A program made the translations under genes and the position numbers. 64,000 nucleotides of DNA from Pannonibacter tanglangensis (GTDB taxonomy: Bacteria; Pseudomonadota; Alphaproteobacteria; Rhizobiales; Stappiaceae), in the NCBI RefSeq assembly GCF_009915685.1, contig NZ_JAABLP010000006.1; one strand, given 5' to 3'. The notes beneath the pieces were generated by a model. It was given only the letters and a program-made list of their open reading frames with translations. It had not been told where the DNA came from and searched no databases. This document shows positions 53,111-62,339 of the stretch, in pieces (positions within the stretch are counted from its first letter, which is position 1; each line of letters begins with the position of its first letter).

Positions 53111-53634
53111 CCCGCACGTCCCCGGTCCCCTCGTCCGGCGGGGCGCTGCCGCATCGGGCTGCCCTCGGTCTCGGGTCGAACATGGGCGATCCGAAGCAGA
53201 ACCTCGCGGTGGCCGTCGCCCGGCTCGATGCCTTGCCGGGCCTGCGCGTCGTCGACGTCTCGCCGGCCTATCGCACGCCGCCGTGGGGGCCGGTGCCGCA
53301 GGACGACTATCACAACATCTGTCTGGTGGTGGAGACATCGCTGTCGCCGGTCGAGCTGCTGCGGGCCTGCCTGGCGGTCGAGAAGGACATGGGCCGGGTC
53401 CGCGATGTGCGCTGGGGGCCCCGGCTCATCGACATCGACGTGCTGCTCTATGACCGGGTCCGGCTGGATCATCCCGAACTGACACTGCCGCATCCGCGCA
53501 TGGCCGAACGGGCCTTTGTCCTGGTGCCGCTGGCCGACATCTGGCCGGAGGCCGTGATCACGGACGGACTGAGCGTGGCCGCCGCACGTGCGGCGTGTCC
53601 CGGTACGGACGAGGTTGTCCGCCTGACAGACTGA
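53107..53634 (+). CDS. folK: HPPK, hydroxymethyldihydropterin pyrophosphokinase
   Basis: 175 residues from a TTG whose last two bases overlap the folP TGA. Motifs ALGLGSNMGDPKQNL, TPPWGPVPQDDYHNICL, RWGPRLIDIDVLLYD and LPHPRMAERAFVLVPL are intact. It pyrophosphorylates the pterin used by FolP. folB, often between these two genes in this group, is not here. Confidence 0.94.
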   Translation: MTRTSPVPSSGGALPHRAALGLGSNMGDPKQNLAVAVARLDALPGLRVVDVSPAYRTPPWGPVPQDDYHNICLVVETSLSPVELLRACLAVEKDMGRVRDVRWGPRLIDIDVLLYDRVRLDHPELTLPHPRMAERAFVLVPLADIWPEAVITDGLSVAAARAACPGTDEVVRLTD

Positions 53635-53651
53635 TCCCGCTGGAGACGACA

Positions 53652-53676
53652 GGACGCCCGGCCTGGCCGGGCGTCC
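53652..53676. terminator. Bidirectional hairpin between folK and GH25 gene
   Basis: A 25-bp perfect palindrome, GGACGCCCGGCC around a central T, lies between convergent genes, 17 bp after folK. It has no clear T-tail. Confidence 0.55.
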
Positions 53677-53727
53677 CGAAGGGTCTGGATGGGCCGCACT
53701 CCCGCGACTGCGGCCATGGTGCCCGGT

Positions 53728-54465
53728 TCAGGGGGCCGGGTTCGGCAGTTCGCCGCGCAGCCACTGCTGCCACTGGCGCTTGGTGCCGAAGAAGACGTTG
53801 CGGTCGACATCGCCCTTGATGCCCGGCACGGTGCCTTCGGCGGTGTACTGCCAGAACACCCAGTCGTTGCGCTTGTAGTACATGTGCATCGGGTGACGGG
53901 CGACCGAGCGGATCCAGAAGTCATGCGCCGTGAAGTGGCCGACAAGGATCTCGCGATGGAAGTCGACGGTCGTGTAGATGATCGGACGCTTGCCGTAGTG
54001 CCGCTGCAGCGTGTCGAGGAACAGCGTCATGTCGGCGATGATCTTGCCGCGCGGCGGACGGGCTCGGCAGCTCGATTCACCGTTCCACTCCATGTCCAGG
54101 ACCGGCGGCAGCGCGGTCGGGTCCACGGGGACGTTCTGGATGAACCAGGCGATCTGGTCCTCGACCGGCCGGCAGAAGAAGTAGAAGTGATAGGCACCGC
54201 GGGGCACGCCGGCGGCCTTGGCACCGTTCCAGTTCTCGATGAACTTCGGATCGAGGTGGTCGCCGCCTTCGGTCGCCTTGAGGAAGGCGAACTCGGTGCC
54301 GGCCTTGCGCACCTTGTGCCAGTCGATGTCGCCCTGCCAGCGGGAGACGTCAATGCCGTGGATCGGGAAATCCTCGGGGATCGGATCGCGATCCTCGTAG
54401 GAAGCACAGGCACCAAGCGAGAAGGTCAGCAGGAAGATGGCCAGACGACGCCACAACGCGAACAC
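53728..54465 (-). CDS. GH25 family muramidase, lipoprotein
   Basis: 245 residues from a GTG at 54465 with GGAG five bases before it. This gives a short signal peptide FALWRRLAIFLLTFSLGAC with a lipobox (LGAC) so the enzyme is lipid-anchored. The GH25 fold is clear: IHGIDVSRWQGDIDWHKV, FAFLKATEGGDHLDPKF, YHFYFFCRP, and the catalytic pair in VLDMEWNGES. It cleaves peptidoglycan glycan strands. A TTG at 54507 would add 14 residues before the signal. Confidence 0.9.
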   Translation of the reverse strand: MFALWRRLAIFLLTFSLGACASYEDRDPIPEDFPIHGIDVSRWQGDIDWHKVRKAGTEFAFLKATEGGDHLDPKFIENWNGAKAAGVPRGAYHFYFFCRPVEDQIAWFIQNVPVDPTALPPVLDMEWNGESSCRARPPRGKIIADMTLFLDTLQRHYGKRPIIYTTVDFHREILVGHFTAHDFWIRSVARHPMHMYYKRNDWVFWQYTAEGTVPGIKGDVDRNVFFGTKRQWQQWLRGELPNPAP

Positions 54466-54689
54466 GGGAACTCCACGGGTTAACGAATTGCAAAAGCTGA
54501 CGTTCAAAATGCGGGAAATTCCCTAACGGACCGTAGAGAAATCATGGCCGGAATGGGGCATTTGCCTCCTCGACGGAACATGTCGCGCCGGATTTTCCCT
54601 GTCTCGGCGGGTTGAATTTGCACTAGGCGTCCACGCCCCCGGCGCTTATGAAGAAGGCCCTTGCCTGTCTCTTCTCCGGACTGCCCGCC

Positions 54690-55499
54690 ATGACTGACCG
54701 CCTGACGATTGCCACCTGGAACATCAACTCGGTCCGGTTGCGGATGCCGATCGTCGAGCGTCTGCTGCGCGATCATGGTCCCGACGTCCTTTGCCTGCAG
54801 GAGACCAAGTGTCCGGACGCGAACTTCCCGGAAGGGGCCTTCCGCAAGCTGGGCTACGAGCATGTCGCCATCAACGGCCAGAAGGGCTACCACGGCGTTG
54901 CCGTAGTCTCACGACGGCCGCTGGCTGAGGTCGAGCGGCGGGGCTTCTGCGACAAGGGCGATGCCCGGCACATTGCCGTGTCGGTCCCCTTCGGCGGGAC
55001 CAGCCTGCGCCTGCACAATTTCTATGTCCCCGCCGGGGGCGACGAGCCGGACCGGGAGATCAACGAGAAGTTTGGCCACAAGCTCGACTTCATGGGCGAG
55101 ATGCGGAGCTGGCTTGCGGGCGAGGAGGCGCGGCGTCCGGCGGTGGTCGTCGGCGACCTGAACGTGGCGCCGTTCGAGCATGATGTCTGGTCGCACAAGG
55201 CGCTGCTGAAGGTCGTCTCGCACACGCCCGTGGAGACCGAGCTGTTCGAGGAGATCCGCCGCGCCGGCAACTGGATCGACGCCATGCGCGAGGTCGTTCC
55301 GCCGACGGACAAGCTCTACACCTGGTGGAGCTACCGCGCCAAGGACTGGGACGCGGCCGACAAGGGGCGGCGTCTCGATCATGTCTGGCTGTCGCAGCCC
55401 CTGGCCGGCACGCTGCGCTCGGTCGCCGTGCTGCGCGAGGCGCGGGGCTGGGAGAAGCCCTCGGATCACGTCCCGGTCATGACGGTGCTCGAGGGCTGA
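54690..55499 (+). CDS. xthA: Exodeoxyribonuclease III
   Basis: 269 residues from the ATG at 54690. Endonuclease/exonuclease/phosphatase fold with LTIATWNINSVRLR, LCLQETKC (metal-binding Glu), NGQKGYHGVAVVSRRP, VVGDLNVAP and DHVPVM (catalytic His). It repairs AP sites and removes 3' blocks. An ATG at 54648 in the same frame would add a 14-residue hydrophobic start and is less likely. Confidence 0.93.
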   Translation: MTDRLTIATWNINSVRLRMPIVERLLRDHGPDVLCLQETKCPDANFPEGAFRKLGYEHVAINGQKGYHGVAVVSRRPLAEVERRGFCDKGDARHIAVSVPFGGTSLRLHNFYVPAGGDEPDREINEKFGHKLDFMGEMRSWLAGEEARRPAVVVGDLNVAPFEHDVWSHKALLKVVSHTPVETELFEEIRRAGNWIDAMREVVPPTDKLYTWWSYRAKDWDAADKGRRLDHVWLSQPLAGTLRSVAVLREARGWEKPSDHVPVMTVLEG

Positions 55500-55503
55500 G
55501 GGA

Positions 55504-56478
55504 TCACGGCTTCACGATGATCTTGCCGCGGACCTTGCGGTCCGCGATCTCCTGGATCGCCTCGGCTGTCCGCTCCATCGAGTAGACCGCGTGGATGTGC
55601 GGCTTCAGCTTGCCCTGCCGCACCCAGTCGAGGATCTGCGCCATGTTGGCCCAGTGCCCTTCCGGATCGCGGATGATCGCCTCGCCCCAGAACACGCCGC
55701 GGATGTCGCAGCCCTTCAGCATGACGAGGTTGAGCGGGATCTTCGGGATCTGCCCGGCAGCGAAGCCGACCACGAGATAGCGGCCTTCCCACGCGGTGGC
55801 GCGCAGGGCCTGCTCCGCCAGATCGCCACCCACCGGATCGTAGACGACATCCACGCCCATGCCGGAGGTCAGGGCCTTCAGGCGGTCCTTCAGCGGCTCG
55901 GTCTCGTAGTTGATGGTCTCGACCGCCCCGAGGCTGCGCGCAAAGGCAAGCTTGTCCTGCGAGGAGGCACAGGCGATGACCCGCGCGCCCATGATCGTGG
56001 CAATCTCGACGGCAGCCTGGCCGACGCCGCCGGAGGCGCCGAGGACGGCAACCGTCTCGCCCTCCTGCAGCCCGGCCCGGTCGCGGAAGGCATGCAGCGT
56101 GGTGCCATAGGTCACCGACAGCCCGGCGGCGGCCTCGAACGAGATGTCGTCCGGCATGGGAACCAGATCGTCCTCGACGGCAATGACCGCCTCGCGCGCG
56201 GCGCCGAAGCGGATGTAGCCGATCACCTTGTCACCGGGCCGGAACCGTTCGACGTCCTCGCCGATGGTCTCGACAATCCCGGAAAACTCGGCGCCCGGCG
56301 AGAAGGGAAGTTCGGGCCGGATCTGGTAACGCCCTTCGATGATGAGCGTGTCGAAGAAATTCAGCGCGAAGGCCTTGACCCGGACCTTGACCTCTCCGGG
56401 TCCCGGAGCCGGCTCGTCCAGTGTTTCGAGCGTCAGCCCGCTGGCTGGACCCAGAGTGCGGCACAGAACTGCTTTCAC
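55504..56478 (-). CDS. NADPH:quinone oxidoreductase family protein
   Basis: 324 residues from a GTG at 56478 (KAVLCRTLGPA), which has GGGGGA six bases upstream; an ATG two codons earlier is too close to that site. It is a zinc-independent MDR enzyme with the Rossmann motif VLGASGGVGQAAVEIATIMGARVIA and the QOR-type start. It reduces quinones or enones with NADPH. It ends four bases from the convergent xthA stop. Confidence 0.9.
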   Translation of the reverse strand: MKAVLCRTLGPASGLTLETLDEPAPGPGEVKVRVKAFALNFFDTLIIEGRYQIRPELPFSPGAEFSGIVETIGEDVERFRPGDKVIGYIRFGAAREAVIAVEDDLVPMPDDISFEAAAGLSVTYGTTLHAFRDRAGLQEGETVAVLGASGGVGQAAVEIATIMGARVIACASSQDKLAFARSLGAVETINYETEPLKDRLKALTSGMGVDVVYDPVGGDLAEQALRATAWEGRYLVVGFAAGQIPKIPLNLVMLKGCDIRGVFWGEAIIRDPEGHWANMAQILDWVRQGKLKPHIHAVYSMERTAEAIQEIADRKVRGKIIVKP

Positions 56479-56674
56479 GATCATTCCCCCCGACGGAATT
56501 CCCGACCACGCAGGTCTATTGCGTATCATGACAATGTCGCTGCGGAAAGATTCCGCGCTGCGAAAGATGCGGTCCCGCCGGGTTGAATGCGACGGTCGGC
56601 TGGGGCAAACAGGCGCCCTGGTCTGGCGCGACGGGACACGTCGCCAACGGTTTCGACAGGAAGGCAGTCTGGCA

Positions 56675-57262
56675 ATGCGCGGGTATTTCGGAGTGGGGGC
56701 TGAAGGTCTGTCGAAGCGGATGAACCTGGGCAGTCTGATGCGCTCGGCTCACGCCTTCGGAGCCAGCTTCTTCTTCACGGTGGATGCGGGGCCGGCCATC
56801 CGCCGCGCGCCGCGCTCGGACACGTCCAACAGCCCGGACCATCTGCCGGTCTTTGCCTGGGATACGGTCGAGACGATGAACCTGCCATCCAGGTGCCAGC
56901 TTGTCGGCGTCGAGCTGACGGATGACGCCATCGACCTGCCCAGCTTCATGCACCCGCTGCGGGCAGCCTACGTGCTGGGGCCGGAACGGGGCTCCCTGTC
57001 CTCCTCGATGCTGGCCCGCTGCGATCACATCATCCGGATCCCGACGAAGTTCTGCATCAACGTGGCGACGGCCGGGGCGATCGTTCTCTATGACCGGCAC
57101 CGGGCGCTGGGCCGCTACGCCGACCGTCCGGTCACGGCCGGCGGGCCGAAGCAGGAGCGAGCAAGCCATGCGCATGGCGGACCGATCTTCAGGACGGGCC
57201 GGCAGGTGCCGGGATGGGAAAAGGCAGAGGCCGGAACCGTCCCGGGCGAGACGGAGGACTGA
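56675..57262 (+). CDS. TrmH-family RNA methyltransferase
   Basis: 195 residues from the ATG at 56675, with AGGAAGG upstream. SPOUT motifs: NLGSLMRSAHAFGASFFF (motif 1), AAYVLGPERGSLSSSML (motif 2) and IIRIPTKFCINVATAGAIVLYDRHRALG (motif 3). Motif 3 has TKFCINVATA where most TrmH proteins have a Ser-Leu-Asn-Val stretch, but the key Asn is kept. It presumably 2'-O-methylates a tRNA or rRNA ribose. Confidence 0.86.
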   Translation: MRGYFGVGAEGLSKRMNLGSLMRSAHAFGASFFFTVDAGPAIRRAPRSDTSNSPDHLPVFAWDTVETMNLPSRCQLVGVELTDDAIDLPSFMHPLRAAYVLGPERGSLSSSMLARCDHIIRIPTKFCINVATAGAIVLYDRHRALGRYADRPVTAGGPKQERASHAHGGPIFRTGRQVPGWEKAEAGTVPGETED

Positions 57263-57271
57263 GGCGGCGGC

Positions 57272-57838
57272 TCAGTCCAGATCGATGGCCGCATCCGCTT
57301 CCAGGACCTGACGCAGCCGGGCAAAGGCGAGGCGGATGCGTGACTTGACGGTGCCGAGCGGCAGTCCGGTCTTCTCGGCAATCTCGCTGTGGGAAAGCCC
57401 GAGAAAAAACGCCTGGCGCACGACGTCGCGCTGGTTTTCGGGCAGCTGCGCGATCGCGGCGCGGACACGCTCTTCACGAAGAGTTGTATCCATCATCCCG
57501 TCGATGTCGTCCGGCGCTGACGGCTGCAGCGACGGATCTTCGGGGTCGAGATCGGCCGACTTCAGCCGGCGCAGCGCGTCGATCCGCCGGTTGCGGGCGA
57601 TGCGGAACAACCAGGTGCTGGCCGACGCCTTGGAGGAATCGAACAGGCCCGCCTTGCGCCAAAGGATCACCATGACCTCCTGCGCAATTTCCTCCGCAGA
57701 TGCGGCGTCGCTGCCCTGCTGCATCAGGTAGCCCTTGATGCGCGGGGCAAAATGGTCGAACAGCTCGGCAAATGCGGACTGGTCCTGAGACTGCGCAACC
57801 CGTTCGATCAGACTTGAAAAATACTGCGCCTGAACCAC
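57272..57838 (-). CDS. ECF-type RNA polymerase sigma factor
   Basis: 188 residues from a GTG at 57838. Region 2 (FAPRIKGYLMQQGSDAASAEEIAQEVMVILWRK, then TWLFRIARNRRIDALRR) and region 4 (IAQLPENQRDVVRQAFFLGLSHSEIAEKTGLPLGTVKSRIRLAFARLR) are present; regions 1 and 3 are missing, as in the extracytoplasmic-function class. An anti-sigma gene is normally adjacent, but none is seen: the downstream neighbour is a convergent methyltransferase. Confidence 0.9.
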   Translation of the reverse strand: MVQAQYFSSLIERVAQSQDQSAFAELFDHFAPRIKGYLMQQGSDAASAEEIAQEVMVILWRKAGLFDSSKASASTWLFRIARNRRIDALRRLKSADLDPEDPSLQPSAPDDIDGMMDTTLREERVRAAIAQLPENQRDVVRQAFFLGLSHSEIAEKTGLPLGTVKSRIRLAFARLRQVLEADAAIDLD

Positions 57839-58103
57839 CGCAGACTTAACTCCCGGACCACAGGTCTAGCTGACCCTGGCTCTCGATATAACGTGTTTTT
57901 CCGTCACACTCTCGCCTGATTTATGCAGCCAGCGTGCTCGCATTGGGAGCCGATAATACCGCCTGCGACGCTTCGCGCCATCGGTGAAATTGGCTTTCAA
58001 CCCTTTCGTAACCGTCTTCAAGGTAGCCTTAAGGGACTGTTTATAAGGCTCCAGAAGCTTAAGTAAAAACGTAGCGATAGACGCGCAAGGAAACGGTGTG
58101 GAG

Positions 58104-58616
58104 ATGATGCAAGCACGTACACTGGTTACCGCCGGCCTATTTCTGGCTCTGTCCGGTGCTGCAGCCTTCGCCCAGGCCCCAACGCCTCTGGGTGAACCGA
58201 CAAGGGATTGGGCAGCGTTCACGCATTCCAGCGGGGGCGGCAAGGTCTGCTTCGCGCTGACCCGGCCCAAGGTCATGGCACCAAGCGACCGCAATCACGG
58301 AGAGGTGTTCTTCTTCGTGTCGACCCGCAAGGCCGAAGGCGTCGCCAACGAGCCGAGCTTCCAGGTCGGGTATCCGCTGAAGGAAGGCACCCCGGCCGTG
58401 GTCGACGTCGACGGCAAGACCTTCAACATGTTCACCAAGGGCGACGGCGCCTGGGTTGAAAACGCAGCAACCGAGCAGCAGCTGATTGCCGCGATGCGGG
58501 CTGGCAGGAAGATGGTGATCAAGGCCCAGTCGGCCCGCGGCACCGGCACCAGCTACGAATTCTCGCTGGCAGGCGTTTCGGCAGCGATCGACATGGCAGC
58601 CCGCGGCTGCCGCTGA
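58104..58616 (+). CDS. Periplasmic IalB (invasion-associated locus B) family protein
   Basis: 170 residues from the ATG at 58104. A Sec signal peptide (ARTLVTAGLFLALSGAAAFAQA) is followed by a small beta-rich domain, WAAFTHSSGGGKVCFALTRPKVMAPSD and FQVGYPLKEGTPAVVDVDGKTFNMF, and a C-terminal Cys (ARGCR). This pattern is that of IalB-like proteins common in Hyphomicrobiales. The name comes from Bartonella; here it is probably an envelope protein without a virulence role. Confidence 0.82.
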   Translation: MMQARTLVTAGLFLALSGAAAFAQAPTPLGEPTRDWAAFTHSSGGGKVCFALTRPKVMAPSDRNHGEVFFFVSTRKAEGVANEPSFQVGYPLKEGTPAVVDVDGKTFNMFTKGDGAWVENAATEQQLIAAMRAGRKMVIKAQSARGTGTSYEFSLAGVSAAIDMAARGCR

Positions 58617-58627
58617 TTGCGGGACTG

Positions 58628-58647
58628 GCGGGCCCTTCGGGGCCCGC
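58628..58647 (+). terminator. Hairpin with cUUCGg loop after the IalB-like gene
   Basis: Stem GCGGGCCC / GGGCCCGC closed by a TTCG tetraloop, 12 bp after the stop. No T-tract follows. Confidence 0.6.
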
Positions 58648-58878
58648 GCGGCCCCGGAAGCCCCCCAGAGTGGCCCAGTGAGGCCGCCTGACGCCGCGTC
58701 GAGAGTTGATTTCAGCGGCATTTTGTGGTTTCTCCCCATGCAGGCCGTGGCTCCGCAAGGACGCCGCGCCCTTTTTGTTTGAGGCGCGGACTGCCTGTTG
58801 CAGGATGGCCGCGCGGCGCCGATGCCACTGTGGCGGAGCGCGCCTCCCGTTTCCGGAACCAGGACAGTAGCGACCGAC

Positions 58879-60093
58879 ATGGCGATCACGCTTGATCTTG
58901 CGCAGCGCGCAGCCTCGACCCAGCCCGTGCCGGACCTTGTGGCGGCCCCCGAGAAGCCGACGCTGATCGGCCTCGACCGCGCGGGTCTGGCCGAAGCCAT
59001 GGCGTCGATCGACATTCCGGAGCGCCAGCGCAAGATGCGCGCGCAGCAGCTCTGGCACTGGCTCTATGTGCGCGGCGCCTCGGATTTCGGGCAGATGACC
59101 AACATCGCCAAGGATCTGCGCTACACCTTGCAGGATCACTTCTCGATCGCGCGGCCGGAGATCGTCTCCGAGCAGATTTCCGTCGACGGCACGCGCAAGT
59201 GGCTGTTCCGCTTCCCGCCGCGCGGGGCCGGGCGGCCGGTCGAGATCGAGACCGTGTACATTCCGGAGGAAGGGCGCGGGACACTTTGCGTCTCCTCCCA
59301 GGTCGGCTGCACGCTGACCTGCACCTTCTGCCATACCGGAACCCAGAAGATGGTGCGCAACCTGACGGCGGAGGAAATCCTGTCGCAGGTGCTGATGGCC
59401 CGTGACCGGCTTGGCGACTTCCCCGATGCCTCGACCCCGCAGGGCGCCATCGTGCCGTCCGAGGGCCGGCTCGTGTCCAACATCGTGATGATGGGCATGG
59501 GCGAGCCGCTCTACAATTTCGACAACGTCAAGCAGGCGCTCCTGATTGCCTCGGACGGCGACGGCCTGTCCCTGTCCAAGCGCCGGATCACCCTGTCCAC
59601 CTCCGGTGTCGTGCCGGAAATCGCGCGGACCGGCGACGAGATCGGCTGCATGCTGGCGATCTCGCTGCATGCGGTGCGCGACGACCTGCGCGACGTGCTG
59701 GTGCCGATCAACAAGAAGTGGCCGATCAAGGACCTGCTGGACGCCTGCCGCCGCTATCCGGGCCTGTCGAACGCCAAGCGCATCACGTTTGAATACGTGA
59801 TGCTGAAGGGCGTGAACGACAGCGACGCCGATGCGCGCGAGCTGGTGCGTCTGCTGGCCGGCATTCCGGCCAAGATCAACCTGATCCCCTTCAACCCGTG
59901 GCCGGGCTCGGCCTACGAGTGCTCCGACTGGGAGCGCATCGAGCAGTTCGCCGACATCGTCAACCGCGCGGGCTATGCCTCGCCGATCCGCACGCCGCGC
60001 GGCCGCGACATCTTCGCCGCCTGCGGCCAGCTCAAGTCGGCGTCCGAGCGGATGCGCAAGAAGGACCGGGACGCCCTCGAGGGCGCGGCCTGA
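58879..60093 (+). CDS. rlmN: RlmN, dual-specificity 23S rRNA A2503/tRNA A37 methyltransferase
   Basis: 404 residues from the ATG at 58879. Radical-SAM cluster CTLTCTFC (CxxxCxxC) near residue 150, NIVMMGMGEPLYNFDNV, STSGVVP and the C-terminal Cys region FAACGQLK that supplies the methylated Cys. It methylates C2 of adenosine in 23S rRNA and some tRNAs. Confidence 0.95.
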   Translation: MAITLDLAQRAASTQPVPDLVAAPEKPTLIGLDRAGLAEAMASIDIPERQRKMRAQQLWHWLYVRGASDFGQMTNIAKDLRYTLQDHFSIARPEIVSEQISVDGTRKWLFRFPPRGAGRPVEIETVYIPEEGRGTLCVSSQVGCTLTCTFCHTGTQKMVRNLTAEEILSQVLMARDRLGDFPDASTPQGAIVPSEGRLVSNIVMMGMGEPLYNFDNVKQALLIASDGDGLSLSKRRITLSTSGVVPEIARTGDEIGCMLAISLHAVRDDLRDVLVPINKKWPIKDLLDACRRYPGLSNAKRITFEYVMLKGVNDSDADARELVRLLAGIPAKINLIPFNPWPGSAYECSDWERIEQFADIVNRAGYASPIRTPRGRDIFAACGQLKSASERMRKKDRDALEGAA

Positions 60094-60134
60094 TCCCGAC
60101 GGCGCGCCTCCCCGGCCAATCGGCAAAATGACAG

Positions 60135-60164
60135 AAAGGCCGGTGCCCGCAGGCACCGGCCTTT
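60135..60164. terminator. Bidirectional terminator between rlmN and chemoreceptor
   Basis: A 13-bp stem with GGCCGGTGCC (60138-60147) / GGCACCGGCC (60152-60161) and flanking AAA/TTT, loop CGCA. It lies between convergent genes and can work in both directions. Confidence 0.85.
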
Positions 60165-60197
60165 CGTCTTGTCCCCGAGGAGCGCCGGGGAGGGAGG

Positions 60198-62339
60198 TCA
60201 GGCAGCTGCGACGTTGCGCAGGAACGTGTTCACCAGGGTGCCGAGCTCGCTGACCCGACCGGCGACCGAGCCCGAGGCGGCATCGACCTCATCGGCGCAG
60301 GTCCGGGTTTCGGCGACGGAACCGGTGACGGCTCCCATGTTCTGGGCTGCAGCAATCGTGCTCGTCGAGGTTTCGCTGGCGCTGCGGCTGATCTCGCGGG
60401 TGGCGGCATCCTGCTGCTGCACCGCGGCGGCAATCGACCCGGTGAAGGCATTGGCCCGTTCCATGATCTCGCTGATGCCGCTGATCGAGCGCACCGCGTC
60501 GCCGGTCCAGGACTGGATCTCGGCCACCTGGGCGCTGATTTCCTCGGTGGCACGCGACGTCTGGTTGGCGAGTTCCTTGACTTCCGCGGCCACGACGGCA
60601 AAGCCCTTGCCAGCCTCGCCGGCACGCGCCGCCTCGATGGTGGCATTGAGGGCCAGCAGGTTCGTCTGCGCCGCAATCGCCTGGATGAGGGTAACCACCT
60701 CGCCGATGCGCTGGGCTGCCGTCGCGAGATTGCTCATCTTCTCGTTGCTCTCGCTGGCCTGGAGGGTCGCCGTGCGGATCACCGCCGTCGTCTCGTTGAC
60801 CCGTCCGCCGATCTCCGTGATGGAGGCCGACAGTTCCTCGGCGGCCGATGCGACCAGCTGGACGTTCTCGGAGGCGGTGGAGGTGGCGTGCGAGGCGCTG
60901 CCCGCGGTTTCTGCAGCCGAGGTCGAGATCCGGATCAGGTTCTGAGCGGTCGCCTGCATCTGCTGCATGTTGGCCGAGACGGAGTTCAGCACTTCCTCCG
61001 ACTGGTACCGGAACTGGTCCAGCAGGTCCTCGATCCGCTTCTGGCGGGCGAGGCGCTCTTCCTGCTCGCGGGCTTCGGCTGCTGCGAGGCGTGCCTGCTC
61101 GGCGACCGTGTCCCGGAACCCGGCAATCGCCTGTGCAATGTCGCCGATCTCGTCCTTGCGGCTGGCCGCCAGGAAGGCGACGTCGACATTGCCCCCGGCC
61201 AGATCGGTCGCGTCCTTCACCAGACCCTGGATCGGCCGGACGATGCCCCGGGCGATGAAGAGCCCAACGACAGCAGCCGCGACGGCGCAGCCGGCAAAGA
61301 TCATCATGATCTGGTTGCGCAGCGCGCGGGCAGGGGCCATCACCTCGTCGTAGGCCTGCAGAGTGATGACCGCCCAGCGGGTGCCCTCGAAGTCCATCGG
61401 CGTGGTCGCGGCAACGAAGCTCGAGTCGCGGTAGCCCTCGATCTGACCGACGACGCGCTGGCCTGCAAGGGCCTGCTGCACCAGGTCGCCGGTCAGTTCG
61501 GTGGTCTGGATGTCATTCACGTCGGGTGTCTTGGCCGAGTCGGCCCGGAACCTGGCGTCCGAGCCGATCAGGATGCTCTCTCCCGTGCTGCCGAGCCCTT
61601 GGGTCTGGCGCATGATGGCGTTGATGCGATCGATCGGCATCTGGAATGCCAGCACGCCGAGAAGCGTTCCGTCCCGGTAGACCGGCGTGGCGATGAAGCT
61701 CGCAGGGACGCCGTTGCTGGGCGCGTAGGATTTGAAGTCGAAGAAGGTCACTCCGCCGGCCGGCAGGGCCAATGCCTTGCGGAAGGCCTGACCAAGGTCG
61801 GTGTCCTTCCACTGCCCCGTGTTCAGGTTGGTGGCAAAGTCCAGTTCCTTGAAGACGGTGTAGATCAGGTCGCCGTCCGGATTGAACAGGAAGATGTCGT
61901 AATAGCCGCGTGTCTTCAGGAAGTCGCGCAACCAAGGGTGATAGTTGGCATGAGCCTGGTCATAGGCACTGTCGCCTGCGGTCGTCAGGGCGTCCTTCTG
62001 GCCAAGCGGGTTCGGGTTGTCATGAATATAGGCCTTCTGGAGCGTCTGCGTCGCCTCCGCGCCGGTGTCGGACCAGGCCTGATCAAAGGATTCGATCGCC
62101 GAAGCGACCATCGGGCTGCGCCCGATCACTCCGAGATCCTCGACGATGCTGTTGAGATACAACGACAGTTCCGTCTTGCGGGCTTCCGAGAGCGCCGCCA
62201 GCCGGACTTCCGCGTCATGGAGCAATTCGGCAGAGCTGCGTTGATAGGACAGGATGCCGATGAGGGCCCCGGTGATCAGGGCGCCACCGACAATTGCAAC
62301 GGGGAGGCGGAAGCTGAGACGTGCAAGTGAGAAAGCCAT
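60198..62339 (-). CDS. Methyl-accepting chemotaxis protein with double-Cache sensor
   Basis: 713 residues. Helix 1 (VAIVGGALITGALIGILSY) and helix 2 (IMMIFAGCAVAAAVVGLFIA, about 340-362) enclose a periplasmic sensor of about 300 residues with a double-Cache look: YDQAHANYHPWLRDFLKTRGYYDIFLFNPDGDLIYTVFKELDFATNL and FIATPVYRDGTLLGVLAFQMP. This sensor is related to that of the receptor at 18267-20642. HAMP and a signalling domain with QTNLLALNATIEAARAGEAGKGFAVVA follow. No PilZ domain is fused here. Confidence 0.92.
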   Translation of the reverse strand: MAFSLARLSFRLPVAIVGGALITGALIGILSYQRSSAELLHDAEVRLAALSEARKTELSLYLNSIVEDLGVIGRSPMVASAIESFDQAWSDTGAEATQTLQKAYIHDNPNPLGQKDALTTAGDSAYDQAHANYHPWLRDFLKTRGYYDIFLFNPDGDLIYTVFKELDFATNLNTGQWKDTDLGQAFRKALALPAGGVTFFDFKSYAPSNGVPASFIATPVYRDGTLLGVLAFQMPIDRINAIMRQTQGLGSTGESILIGSDARFRADSAKTPDVNDIQTTELTGDLVQQALAGQRVVGQIEGYRDSSFVAATTPMDFEGTRWAVITLQAYDEVMAPARALRNQIMMIFAGCAVAAAVVGLFIARGIVRPIQGLVKDATDLAGGNVDVAFLAASRKDEIGDIAQAIAGFRDTVAEQARLAAAEAREQEERLARQKRIEDLLDQFRYQSEEVLNSVSANMQQMQATAQNLIRISTSAAETAGSASHATSTASENVQLVASAAEELSASITEIGGRVNETTAVIRTATLQASESNEKMSNLATAAQRIGEVVTLIQAIAAQTNLLALNATIEAARAGEAGKGFAVVAAEVKELANQTSRATEEISAQVAEIQSWTGDAVRSISGISEIMERANAFTGSIAAAVQQQDAATREISRSASETSTSTIAAAQNMGAVTGSVAETRTCADEVDAASGSVAGRVSELGTLVNTFLRNVAAA

